From assembly GCA_034434635.1 (NCBI GenBank), contig DAOTYX010000025.1:1-18924 (forward strand): a stretch of DNA of 18,924 nucleotides, in the 5' to 3' direction. This stretch comes from DAOTYX01 sp034434635. GTDB lineage: Bacteria; Chloroflexota; Anaerolineae; B4-G1; DUEL01. Shown here one piece after another: positions 8,309-15,424 of the stretch; position 1 is the stretch's first letter, and the number at the start of each line of letters is the position of its first letter. Position numbers and translations under genes: made by a program. Below the pieces are notes generated by a model. The model did no database searches and had not been told where the DNA came from. It worked only from the letters and a program-made list of their open reading frames with translations.

Positions 8309-9244
8309 TCAAATGCTCAGGAGTTCAAAGACCTCGGCTCGGGCAGCCTCTTCAGTCAGGAGACTCTCTACCGTAGACCAATGGGTGATGATATGGCGGC
8401 TGAGTTCCAAATCTGCCCGCGCCCTATCTGTAAGGGATACGCCCTGAATGACCAGAATGGTCACGGCGGTGGGGTTTTCCTCCCTGACCCGGTTCAGACT
8501 CTTCAGTGCCGCTCCCAGACGTTCCAGAACCCCAGCGGTGTCTATACCACCCTTGACCTCCACCGCCGCCCGGATTCGGTCTCCTTTGTAGAAAGCGATG
8601 TCCGGTTCATCACCAAACATGACAGTGCGGCCATCCGAGAGTTCCATCTGCCCGCCGCCCGCGCTCTCTGTGACCACCCACCCTCGCTCACGTAATCCGC
8701 GCCGGATGAGGCCTTTCATCAGAGCCTCCACTCGCCCACCTTTGGTGTTCTGCCAGGAGCCTTGCGCCTGGGTGCCGGCTGCCATACCCCGCCACAGGTC
8801 AAACTCCCGCGCGTCGACCTGTTCGTCAAACTCAATCAGGCGGCTGATGATCTTATTCAGGTGACAGGCGATCTCCCTGGCAGCCGCCGAATCCGGAACC
8901 GACGGCCCTGCCTCGTAGGCATTCACTGTGAGGCTTACCCGTGCCATAGATTTCTGAGAGACCATGGAGAGCATCCGATAATAGCCAGTCGAGCCCGGGA
9001 TGCCCTTCAAGACCTCCGGGTGAGCAAAGACGGTGACTGGCCTGATCCCTCTGTGAATGACTCTATTCCAAGCGGATTCGGAAATGCCCAGCTCGGGCAG
9101 ATTCCATTGAAGAGTTTCCCCTCTAAAGGCCTCCACTGCTTCGCCCACAGAGAGCATCTTCCACTCGTGGAGTTTCTGGTGGAAGAACTCGCTCTTGCTC
9201 AATTGGTCCAGGAACCAGATTTGAAGTTTGGAATCTGAGGTCAT
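8309..9244 (-). CDS. probable type II restriction endonuclease, XcyI-like
   Basis: This 311-residue protein overlaps the end of the adjacent methyltransferase gene by 4 bp (ATGA). It carries a PD-(D/E)XK-type nuclease core: GDEPDIAFYKGDRIRAAVEV starting at residue 211, with Asp215, Glu229 and Lys231 in the EPD...EVK pattern, preceded by RRGLRERGWVV. The N-terminal part, with ISESAWNRVIHRGIRPV (54-70) and YYRMLSMVSQKSMARV (88-103), recalls the XcyI/Cfr9I/XmaI family, which cuts CCCGGG. I recognise that family only by memory of its motifs, so the specificity is tentative. GC content and codon use are lower than in neighbouring genes, consistent with horizontal acquisition. If it is not a restriction enzyme, the nuclease core and the methyltransferase partner still argue for an R-M role. 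Confidence 0.7.
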   Translation of the reverse strand: MTSDSKLQIWFLDQLSKSEFFHQKLHEWKMLSVGEAVEAFRGETLQWNLPELGISESAWNRVIHRGIRPVTVFAHPEVLKGIPGSTGYYRMLSMVSQKSMARVSLTVNAYEAGPSVPDSAAAREIACHLNKIISRLIEFDEQVDAREFDLWRGMAAGTQAQGSWQNTKGGRVEALMKGLIRRGLRERGWVVTESAGGGQMELSDGRTVMFGDEPDIAFYKGDRIRAAVEVKGGIDTAGVLERLGAALKSLNRVREENPTAVTILVIQGVSLTDRARADLELSRHIITHWSTVESLLTEEAARAEVFELLSI

Positions 9245-10566
9245 TCCCGCCTCCTCCAGACGACGATGCTCTCCCGCACCGGGACGCGCCCGTACCGGCT
9301 CATCTGCTGGGAGCTGTTCCCTTTGTACCGGGCAACGACAATTTCCTCCACAGCGAAGCCCTCTTCTTCGGCCATTTCGGAGAGAATCAGGTCCACCGGA
9401 AGCATTTGACCCTCAAAGCGCACATTGTCCACGACCATCGCCACGCGCGCCGAAGGGGCCAGTATTCTTCTCCACTCCCGAATAGCCGTCTGCATATCCA
9501 CAAAATAGGCGGTCAGCATGTCTGGAATCCTAGGGTTATTCAGGGCTTTGCCGCGCGCTCTCAGGAAATCCACCAGTTCTTGTACTGCCGGATGAGGAGC
9601 TTCTTCAGAAGGCGAAAGCCGTGCCTCAATGTGAGAACGAAGTAAGCTGTGCCGCAGGTGTCTCAGTTCGGCGAAGTTCTGGACGAAATGGAAACAGAGC
9701 TCCAGAGAGTAAGTACGGGTATAGTCGTACCGGTTGACGTAGGGCGGAGAAGTGATGACGGCTGTTGGCGGACGATCAAAGGAAACATCATCCAGTCGCC
9801 GGGTATCCCCTAGCACAACCCGAAAAGGTGAGAACACCTTGTCCCACCCCAACTCCCGAATCCACCGGATGTCCGTTTCAGCCTCCCTTACCTTTCCTGC
9901 CAGTGCCTCTTCCGGGTCTGCTAACTGTTTATCTCGCCTCAACCGTAGGAACTGACCGTCTTTGGAGGTGTAGCTACAGGCTTCCAGGACTGAGAAGAAC
10001 AGAAGCAGGAAAATCTCTTGGAATGGCGATTCCAGGTTGTCAATGGCCGCTTTCCAGCAGCGCAACGTCAGCAGGATGTCGGCGGGAAACGCAGCACTCA
10101 CAATTGCCACGTCCGTCGCGACAGGGGCAGGCCTGGCCGAAGGAACGGCTTGCCGAAGATGCTCAAAAACCTCAGTCAGTTCTCCAGGGCGTACCTGGAA
10201 GAAGAGGGGGAGAGTACGGGCAATGAACACCGCGACTGGCAGGCGATCGGTTCCAATAGCAGGTATCCCCCGGCAAGAAGCCGCCAGTAGCGTGGTGCCC
10301 ATCCCACAGAAGGGGTCCAGAACGCAATCCTCCCTGCCAAGTTCAAACCGGGTTATCCATCTGTCCACGAAGTGGAAGGCGAAGGCCTCCTTATACCGAT
10401 ACAGGCGCAGGAGGGGCACCTCTTTGTTACCGACATAAGAAACCAGGCCCCCCAATTGCAGATCCTCACGGAGCAAAGAGGCGTATTCCTGTTCCAATCG
10501 CCGGGCTTCGGTATCTGGCCAGGTCGAGAGTTCGCGCTCTATCTCGAACAGCAACATCTGCTTCAT
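9241..10566 (-). CDS. DNA methyltransferase of a type II R-M system, probable N4-cytosine
   Basis: The protein has 441 residues. The likely motif X region LLRLYRYKEAFAFHFVDRW (52-70) is followed by motif I LDPFCGMGTTLLAA (83-96) for AdoMet binding. After an insert of about 175 residues comes motif IV ITSPPYVNRYDYTRTYSLEL (271-290). TSPPY is typical of amino-methyltransferases that make N4-methylcytosine. The order X-I-(insert)-IV, with the insert probably holding the target recognition domain, is alpha-like rather than the IV-first beta order. The gene begins 10 bp after nadK and overlaps the endonuclease gene by 4 bp, so the modification enzyme is translated before the nuclease. No controller (C) protein gene was found. 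GC is lower than in the flanking nadK and recN. Confidence 0.85.
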   Translation of the reverse strand: MKQMLLFEIERELSTWPDTEARRLEQEYASLLREDLQLGGLVSYVGNKEVPLLRLYRYKEAFAFHFVDRWITRFELGREDCVLDPFCGMGTTLLAASCRGIPAIGTDRLPVAVFIARTLPLFFQVRPGELTEVFEHLRQAVPSARPAPVATDVAIVSAAFPADILLTLRCWKAAIDNLESPFQEIFLLLFFSVLEACSYTSKDGQFLRLRRDKQLADPEEALAGKVREAETDIRWIRELGWDKVFSPFRVVLGDTRRLDDVSFDRPPTAVITSPPYVNRYDYTRTYSLELCFHFVQNFAELRHLRHSLLRSHIEARLSPSEEAPHPAVQELVDFLRARGKALNNPRIPDMLTAYFVDMQTAIREWRRILAPSARVAMVVDNVRFEGQMLPVDLILSEMAEEEGFAVEEIVVARYKGNSSQQMSRYGRVPVRESIVVWRRRE

Positions 10567-10576
10567 TGTGGATCGC

Positions 10577-11434
10577 CTACCCCTCCCTCGGCACCAGCCG
10601 GGCCATCAGGGTGCGGTAGAAGTAGCCGCGCTCCCGCACGCGGGCGAAACGGGCCACATGGGGGCTGGCGCTGACCTGCACTTCGTCGCCGGCGCGCAAC
10701 TGGATCACGTTCTGCCCGTCCAGAGCCAGTGCAGCGGGAGAGTGGCCGCGGACGACCACCTGTACCCGCGCCCCCTCGGCCAGCACCACGGCACGGTCGA
10801 GGCTGAGATGGGGGGCGACGGGCACCAGAAGGATATTGCGCTGCCGGGGAGGCATGATCGGCCCGCCAGCAGCCAGGGCGTAGGCGGTGCTGCCGGTGGG
10901 CGTAGCGACGATCAGCCCATCGGCGACGTAGGTCGTCAGCGGCTCCCCGTCCACATACACCTCCAGCCGCACGATGCGCCCCAACACCCCCTGTCCCACC
11001 ACCACGTCGTTCAGCGCCTCCTCCTGGGCCAGCAAATGGTCCTCCCGACGGGCTTCGCCGCGCAGCATCATGCGTTCCTCGACCCAGTAGTCGCCGCGCA
11101 GCACCCGCGGCAGCACCTCCTGCCAGCGCTCCGGCTCTGTCTCGGTGAGGAAGCCCATCCGCCCCAGGTTGATGCCCAGGATGAGGGTGGGATGGCCAGC
11201 CGCAGCGCGAGCAGCACGCAGGATAGAGCCGTCGCCGCCCAACGTGACCAGCAGGTCGGTCTGCGCCACCCGCTCCAGCGTCTCCGTCCCGTCCAACCCC
11301 ACGCAGTCCCAGGCCTTCACCCCATGCTGACGCACGGCATAGAGGATGGCGTCGGCCAGCGGGTTGGAGGCCGGGATATTGGGATGGCGCACCACACCGA
11401 CCGTGGTTATGGGACGGCTCGTCTCTGCAGCCAC
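10577..11434 (-). CDS. nadK: NAD kinase
   Basis: NAD kinase phosphorylates NAD to NADP using ATP or polyphosphate in the cytosol. The 285 residues show LLVTLGGDGSILRAA (GGDGS at 66-70), the INLGRMGFLTE segment (88-98), ALNDVVV (140-146) and ADGLIVATPTGSTAYALAAG (171-190), all hallmark elements of the family. The start is a GTG at 11434, inside the 3' end of hisS (28-bp overlap). It is preceded by GGCGGAG about 8 nt upstream and places the first beta strand (ITTVGVV) near residue 9. nadK next to recN is a common bacterial arrangement. Here the R-M pair and the zinc-finger gene separate them. Confidence 0.95.
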   Translation of the reverse strand: MAAETSRPITTVGVVRHPNIPASNPLADAILYAVRQHGVKAWDCVGLDGTETLERVAQTDLLVTLGGDGSILRAARAAAGHPTLILGINLGRMGFLTETEPERWQEVLPRVLRGDYWVEERMMLRGEARREDHLLAQEEALNDVVVGQGVLGRIVRLEVYVDGEPLTTYVADGLIVATPTGSTAYALAAGGPIMPPRQRNILLVPVAPHLSLDRAVVLAEGARVQVVVRGHSPAALALDGQNVIQLRAGDEVQVSASPHVARFARVRERGYFYRTLMARLVPREG

Positions 11435-12675
11435 GAGGTCAGCTCCGCCAGCGGGATTTCCTGTTGCTCGCCAGCCGTCATGTCGCGCAGGGTGGCCAGA
11501 CCGCGGGCCAGTTCCTCCTCCCCCAGGATGACCACAAAGCGGGCGGCGCGTTTGCCAGCCTCGCGCAACTGGCTCTTCAGCCCCCGTTCGCCGAAAGCCA
11601 GCCAGACGCCGATGCCAGCGCGACGCAGGTCCTCGGCCACGCGCACCGCCTCAAGTCTGGCCTGCGGCCCCAGGTGGGCCAGGAAGACCGGCGGGGCGGG
11701 CAGGTCAGGCACGCTCACCCCCTGGGCCTTCATCCCCAGGATGATCCGCTCCAACCCCACTGCCACGCCCACGCCGGGAGTCGGTGGCCCGCCCAGGAGC
11801 TCGATCAGGCCGTCATACCGTCCGCCGCCGCAGACCGCTGCCTGGGCGCCGATGCCCGCGGCCCAGACCTCGAACACGGTCTTGGTGTAGTAGTCCAGCC
11901 CGCGCACCAGACGATGGTTGAGCGTGTAGGGCCGCTGGAGGAGGTCCAGGTACTCGCGAAGTTGGGCGAAGTGGGTGGCGCACTCGTCGCACAGGTGGTC
12001 GCCGATGCGCGGCGCGTCGGCGATGACCGGCTGGCAGCCCGCGACTTTGCAGTCCAGCACGCGCAGCGGATTCGTGCCCAGGCGGCGCTGACAGTCGGGG
12101 CAGATTTCGGCAAGGTGTTGTTGGTAGTAGCCCTTGAGCACCTCCACGTAGGCCGGGCGGCACCGGGGGCAGCCGGTGGAGTTGAGCTGGAAGGCCAGGT
12201 CGCGGAAGCCCAGATCGGCGTACAGGTCCCACACCAGCAGCATGACCTCCAGGTCGGCCGCCGGGTCCTGCTCGCCCAGGATCTCCATGTTGAACTGGGT
12301 GTGCTGGCGGTAGCGGCCGGCCTGGGGGCGTTCGTAGCGGAAGACCGGGCCGATAGAGTAGAGTTTGACCGGCTGCGGGCGGACGTGGAGGCCGTTCTCG
12401 ATGTAAGCGCGGATCACCCCGGCGGTGAACTCTGGGCGCAGGGTTAGGGAATCCCCGCCCTTGTCCTTGAAGGTGTACATCTCCTTCTCGACCACGTCCG
12501 TGCCGGTGCCGATGCCGCGGGCGAAGAGTTCGGTCGTCTCGAACAACGGCAGGTCCAGCCGTTCGAAACCGGCCCGCTGCGCCAGACGACAGGCGTGCGC
12601 CCGCACGTGCTCCCAGTAGGCCTGATCTTCGGGCAAGATGTCCAGAGTGCCGGTGGGACGCTGATAACGGGGCAT
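11407..12675 (-). CDS. hisS: histidine-tRNA ligase
   Basis: HisRS charges tRNA-His with histidine. The 422 residues begin MPRYQRPTGTLDILPED, the classic N-terminus. They contain motif 2 FRYERPQAGRYRQHTQFNME (112-131), the histidine-specific segments LVRGLDYYTKTVFEV (256-270) and GGGRYDGL (283-290), motif 3 GVGVAVGLERI (301-311) and an anticodon-binding C-domain (about 330-422). The insertion domain holds eight cysteines in four close pairs at about 169/172, 192/195, 209/214 and 229/232, which could bind zinc. The start is fixed by GGAGGG 6 nt upstream of the ATG. The frame stays open further upstream, but that part crosses the promoter and is not coding. This is the first gene of the long minus-strand cluster. 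Confidence 0.96.
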   Translation of the reverse strand: MPRYQRPTGTLDILPEDQAYWEHVRAHACRLAQRAGFERLDLPLFETTELFARGIGTGTDVVEKEMYTFKDKGGDSLTLRPEFTAGVIRAYIENGLHVRPQPVKLYSIGPVFRYERPQAGRYRQHTQFNMEILGEQDPAADLEVMLLVWDLYADLGFRDLAFQLNSTGCPRCRPAYVEVLKGYYQQHLAEICPDCQRRLGTNPLRVLDCKVAGCQPVIADAPRIGDHLCDECATHFAQLREYLDLLQRPYTLNHRLVRGLDYYTKTVFEVWAAGIGAQAAVCGGGRYDGLIELLGGPPTPGVGVAVGLERIILGMKAQGVSVPDLPAPPVFLAHLGPQARLEAVRVAEDLRRAGIGVWLAFGERGLKSQLREAGKRAARFVVILGEEELARGLATLRDMTAGEQQEIPLAELTSWLQRRAVP

Positions 12676-12703
12676 GCTCTTCCCTCCACAAACGGGTTGG
12701 AGT

Positions 12704-12731
12704 ATTATACGATATTTCGGAGGATTGTCTA
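12704..12731 (-). promoter_or_regulatory. sigma-70-type promoter of the hisS gene cluster
   Basis: On the minus strand a TAGACA -35 box (12726-12731) and a perfect TATAAT -10 box (12704-12709) are separated by 16 nt. They lie about 29 nt before the hisS ATG, giving a short leader of about 20 nt with the GGAGGG ribosome site. The divergent sigma-factor gene must be transcribed from the same 131-bp intergenic region. I saw no convincing promoter of its own. Confidence 0.75.
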
Positions 12732-12806
12732 CAGCCGGTGGAGGCGGGGGACGGAGAGTAAGGTTTGGCGGTGTTCTACGTCTTGATAAGTGGAGAGCGA
12801 AGTCAC

Positions 12807-13361
12807 GTGACAGATGAGCACACGCTGCTGGAACGGGCGCAGACCTACGACGAGCGCGCGCTGGGAGAGTTGTACGACCGCTATGCCCCCCAGATCTATG
12901 CCTACCTTTTCCGACGGCTGGGGGATGCGGCAGCGGCGGAGGACCTGACAGGCGAGGTCTTCGTGCGAGTGCTTCAGGCACTCCGCTCGGAGCGGTTCTG
13001 GCATACATCCTTCGCCGGATGGCTGTACCGCATCGCGCACAACCTGGTGGTGGACCACTACCGCAGGCAGGCAAGGGTGGCGGAGGTAGCGTTGGATGAG
13101 AGTTTGATGGCGACTGAGGGCGATCCGGACTCCGCGCTGACTGAATCGCTCTCCCGTCGGCGCCTGCGGGCCGCCCTCGGTCGCCTGACACCCGACCAGC
13201 AACACCTGCTGGCCCTGCGCTTCGGCGAGCAACGAAGCGCCCGGGAGGTCGCCGAGATCATGGGCAAGAGCGTCGGGGCTATCGAGGTGTGGCAGCACCG
13301 CACCCTGGTCACGCTACGCAACCTGCTGAAGGACGGAGAAGATGAAACAGATGTCGCTTGA
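12807..13361 (+). CDS. ECF RNA polymerase sigma factor
   Basis: This is an extracytoplasmic-function sigma-70 family factor of 184 residues from the chosen GTG. Region 2 (about 15-90) includes ELYDRYAPQIYAYLFRRLG and AEDLTGEVFVRVLQ. Region 4 (about 120-172) includes RLTPDQQHLLALRF and a helix-turn-helix REVAEIMGKSVGAIEVWQHR. The frame stays open upstream to a TTG at 12765, which would add 14 residues. The GTG at 12807 is preferred because GGAG lies 11 nt upstream and the family usually begins just before TDEHTLLERA. It overlaps the DUF5667 gene by 20 bp, so the two are co-translated. It probably directs transcription of its own operon and an envelope or stress regulon under control of the membrane partner. 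That role is inferred from family and context. Confidence 0.9.
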   Translation: MTDEHTLLERAQTYDERALGELYDRYAPQIYAYLFRRLGDAAAAEDLTGEVFVRVLQALRSERFWHTSFAGWLYRIAHNLVVDHYRRQARVAEVALDESLMATEGDPDSALTESLSRRRLRAALGRLTPDQQHLLALRFGEQRSAREVAEIMGKSVGAIEVWQHRTLVTLRNLLKDGEDETDVA

Positions 13362-14535
13362 GCGGATGTTGGAGGACTGCCTTCAAGAGATGGCGCGCAC
13401 AGGGGACGTCGAAGAGGCGCTGCGGCTCTACCCCCAACGCGCCGGTGAACTGCGTCCGCTGCTTCAGGCGGCTATGGCGACCGCCCGGCATCACGCTGTC
13501 GTCGCGCCGCCGCCTGGCGGCCTGGCTGCGGGACGGGCGCGGTTCCTCGCCGCAGCCGGCCAGCAGCGGCCTGCCGCTGTCGTACCTATACCTGAACAAC
13601 AAAAGGAGCGTCCGATGGGATTCAGATGGATGACACGATGGGCAGTGATAGCCCTGGTGGCTGTGATCGCCACGATGGCCGCCGGGGGCGGCGTCGCCGC
13701 GGCAGCGGCGGATAGCCTTCCTGGCGCCTGGCTGTACCCGGTGAAACTGGCCGTGGAGGATGTGCGCCTGGAGTTCGCCGCTGGACCGACGGCCCAGGCC
13801 GAAATGGCCCTTCATCTGGCCGACGAGCGGTTAGCGGAAATGGAGGCGCTGGTCCAAAACGGACAGCCAGTACCTGAACAGGTGACCCTGCGCATGGAGC
13901 GGCATCTCCAGCGTGCCCTGGAAGGGGCGGCACAGGCGCCGGAACCGCAGATGCTGGCCCTTCTGGCACAGATCGCCGAGCGCACACAGACCCAGTTGCA
14001 GGTGCTCGAGCGGGTCAGAAGCATGGCGCCGCAGGCGGCCCAGCAGGGCCTGGAGCGAGCCTGGCAGGCCTGCCAGCAGAGCCACAACGCAGCAGCGCAG
14101 GGCCTGGACGATCCCCAGACCTTCCGCTGGCACCATCAACACCGGGAGGGAGCACCGGACGAGGTGCAGCCTCCTGTGCCGCCGACGGTCGCGCCGCCGG
14201 GAGGCGGAGCACAGCCGGGGGGACCAGCACCGACCTGCACGCCGGGAGCCGGCCCGCAGCAGGACCGTCAGCGCGACCAGCAACAAGATCGCACCCAGGA
14301 TCAGACCCGGGAACAAGACCGCACCCAGGAGCAGGCCCAGGAACAACAGCGTACCCAGGAACGGCCCCAGGATCAACAGGGCATGCCGACCGCCACGCCA
14401 CAAGGAGCGCAGAACCAGAATGGGCCGGGCCCCGGCTCGCCTACGGCCACGCCGCAGGGTGGACAGGGGGCTGGTGGGCCACAGGGTGGTTCCTCTCAGG
14501 GTCCGCAACCGACCATGCAGGCCGGCCGCCCGTAG
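13342..14535 (+). CDS. DUF5667 membrane protein, probable anti-sigma partner of the ECF factor
   Basis: The protein has 397 residues in three parts. A cytosolic N-terminus (1-97; LEDCLQEMARTGDVEEALRLYP) resembles the region fused to anti-sigma-like proteins in Chloroflexota. One transmembrane helix follows at about 98-122 (WAVIALVAVIATMAAGGGV). The exported part starts with the DUF5667 signature DSLPGAWLYPVKLAVEDV (124-141) followed by helical LADERLAEMEAL segments. The last 140 residues are low-complexity Pro/Gln/Gly/Thr, with a Gln-Asp-Arg-Thr repeat region (about 314-346). The start overlaps the sigma gene; ATG codons at 13342 and 13351 are both possible. Genes of this pair are commonly adjacent, which supports a sensor or anti-sigma role, but no biochemical function is known to me. 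No zinc-binding HxxxCxxC anti-sigma motif is present. Confidence 0.8.
   Translation: MKQMSLERMLEDCLQEMARTGDVEEALRLYPQRAGELRPLLQAAMATARHHAVVAPPPGGLAAGRARFLAAAGQQRPAAVVPIPEQQKERPMGFRWMTRWAVIALVAVIATMAAGGGVAAAAADSLPGAWLYPVKLAVEDVRLEFAAGPTAQAEMALHLADERLAEMEALVQNGQPVPEQVTLRMERHLQRALEGAAQAPEPQMLALLAQIAERTQTQLQVLERVRSMAPQAAQQGLERAWQACQQSHNAAAQGLDDPQTFRWHHQHREGAPDEVQPPVPPTVAPPGGGAQPGGPAPTCTPGAGPQQDRQRDQQQDRTQDQTREQDRTQEQAQEQQRTQERPQDQQGMPTATPQGAQNQNGPGPGSPTATPQGGQGAGGPQGGSSQGPQPTMQAGRP
14281..14379 (+). repeat. 30-bp tandem repeat inside the DUF5667 gene
   Basis: Three imperfect 30-bp units (14281-14310, 14311-14340, 14341-14370) and a partial fourth lie head to tail and in frame. Each encodes ten residues of the pattern (E/Q)Q(D/Q)RTQ(D/E)QxQ, giving a strongly hydrophilic Gln/Arg/Asp/Glu segment in the exported tail. 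The copy number can change in frame without breaking the gene. Confidence 0.85.
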
Positions 14536-14559
14536 GCGACTGAGCAATCCCTCCCAAAG

Positions 14560-14595
14560 GACCTCCGAGGCCGCACAGGTCTCGGAGGTCTTCTT
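14560..14595 (+). terminator. Rho-independent terminator after the sigma/DUF5667 operon
   Basis: A perfect 10-bp inverted repeat, GACCTCCGAG (14560-14569) and CTCGGAGGTC (14581-14590), with an 11-nt loop, starts 24 bp after the DUF5667 stop codon. It is followed by the short T-rich run TTCTT. The stem is GC-rich and the T tract weak. Confidence 0.75.
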
Positions 14596-14631
14596 GTGCG
14601 CCGGCTAAAGCCTCGACTCCGTCCCCAGATT

Positions 14632-14651
14632 GGGATTTGCTTCGAAATCCC
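14632..14651. repeat. small inverted repeat upstream of the AIM24 operon promoter
   Basis: GGGATTT and AAATCCC form a 7-bp stem with a 6-nt GCTTCG loop, ending 15 bp before the predicted -35 box of the AIM24 operon. It could be an operator or a remnant terminator stem. No T tract follows it. Confidence 0.4.
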
Positions 14652-14665
14652 GGGCCACGCCCCGT

Positions 14666-14694
14666 TTGCGCCCTACCCGGTTCCGTTGTACACT
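14666..14694 (+). promoter_or_regulatory. predicted promoter of the AIM24-AGPS-GlpD operon
   Basis: TTGCGC (14666-14671) and TACACT (14689-14694) are spaced exactly 17 nt, about 40 nt before the AIM24 ATG and downstream of the terminator. This is the best sigma-70-like match in the 199-bp gap 14536-14734. The rest of that gap holds only the terminator, the small inverted repeat and the AGGGAGG ribosome site. Confidence 0.5.
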
Positions 14695-14734
14695 ATCCTC
14701 GCGCTTGATCCTCAGTCCTAAAGGGAGGTGTACG

Positions 14735-15418
14735 ATGGAAGTCGAGGTCCGCTACCGTCCTTCTTACTCCCTGGCCGTGGCCCGTCTGGCTCCCAACGAG
14801 ATCATCCAGGTCGAAGGGGGCGCGATGGTCGGCATGTCCGCCGGGGTCACCCTGGAGACGAAAGCCAGGGGCGGCATACTGAAGAGCCTGGCCCGCTCGG
14901 TGCTGGGCGGAGAATCCTTCTTCATCAACACTTACCACGCCCCCGGTCAGGGCGGCGAGGTACTGCTCGCCCCAGCGCTCCCCGGCGACATCGCCGTGCG
15001 TCAGATGCAGAACGAGACCCTGCTGGTGCAGTCCGGCTCCTACGTCGCCTCATCGGAGGGCATCGAACTGGACACCAAGTGGGGCGGGGCCAAGACCTTC
15101 TTCGCCAGCGAGGGGCTGTTCATGCTGCGCGCCGCCGGCAGCGGCACGCTCGTCCTCTCCAGTTACGGCGCGATCATGGAGATGGAACTGGCCACGGGCC
15201 AGGTCTACACCGTGGATACCGGCCATCTGGTGGCCTTCTCCGAGCGGATCGGCTTCAACGTCCGCGCCATCGGCGGGCTGAAGTCCACCCTCTTCAGCGG
15301 CGAGGGGCTGGTGGTTGACCTGAAGGGGCCAGGGATAGTCCTGCTGCAGACCCGCAGCGTCAACGCCTTCCTCTCCTGGTTGATACCCAAACTACCCAAA
15401 CAATCCAGCAGTTCCTGA
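14735..15418 (+). CDS. AIM24 / TIGR00266 family protein
   Basis: This 227-residue soluble beta-rich protein belongs to the AIM24 family (TIGR00266), whose biochemical role in bacteria is not settled. Characteristic stretches are LAPNEIIQVEGGAMVGMSAG (about 18-37), the GGILKSLARSVLGGESFFIN region, GDIAVRQMQNETLLVQSGSY and LVVDLKGPGIVLLQTRS near the end. The ATG at 14735 is chosen because AGGGAGG stands about 6 nt upstream. The longer open frame before it crosses the predicted promoter. The FAD-oxidase gene begins only 6 bp after the stop codon, so the protein is co-expressed with the AGPS-like and GlpD enzymes. No signal peptide or membrane helix is visible, though the family is often linked to membranes. 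Confidence 0.88.
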   Translation: MEVEVRYRPSYSLAVARLAPNEIIQVEGGAMVGMSAGVTLETKARGGILKSLARSVLGGESFFINTYHAPGQGGEVLLAPALPGDIAVRQMQNETLLVQSGSYVASSEGIELDTKWGGAKTFFASEGLFMLRAAGSGTLVLSSYGAIMEMELATGQVYTVDTGHLVAFSERIGFNVRAIGGLKSTLFSGEGLVVDLKGPGIVLLQTRSVNAFLSWLIPKLPKQSSSS

Positions 15419-15424
15419 GGCCCA

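Noticed and set aside
7767..10566. A larger defence island around the R-M genes
   Set aside because: Apart from the methyltransferase and nuclease, the neighbours are nadK, a zinc-finger membrane protein and recN. No other defence, phage or mobility genes are present.
12765..12806. TTG start for the sigma factor adding 14 residues
   Set aside because: The extra residues do not fit the family. A GTG at 12807 with an upstream GGAG fits better, although GGAG also precedes the TTG, so the point is not fully settled.
12676..13191. N-terminal extension of hisS
   Set aside because: The frame remains open, but it crosses the hisS promoter and the sigma-factor gene. The Shine-Dalgarno and the conserved MPRYQRPTGT start fix the ATG at 12675.
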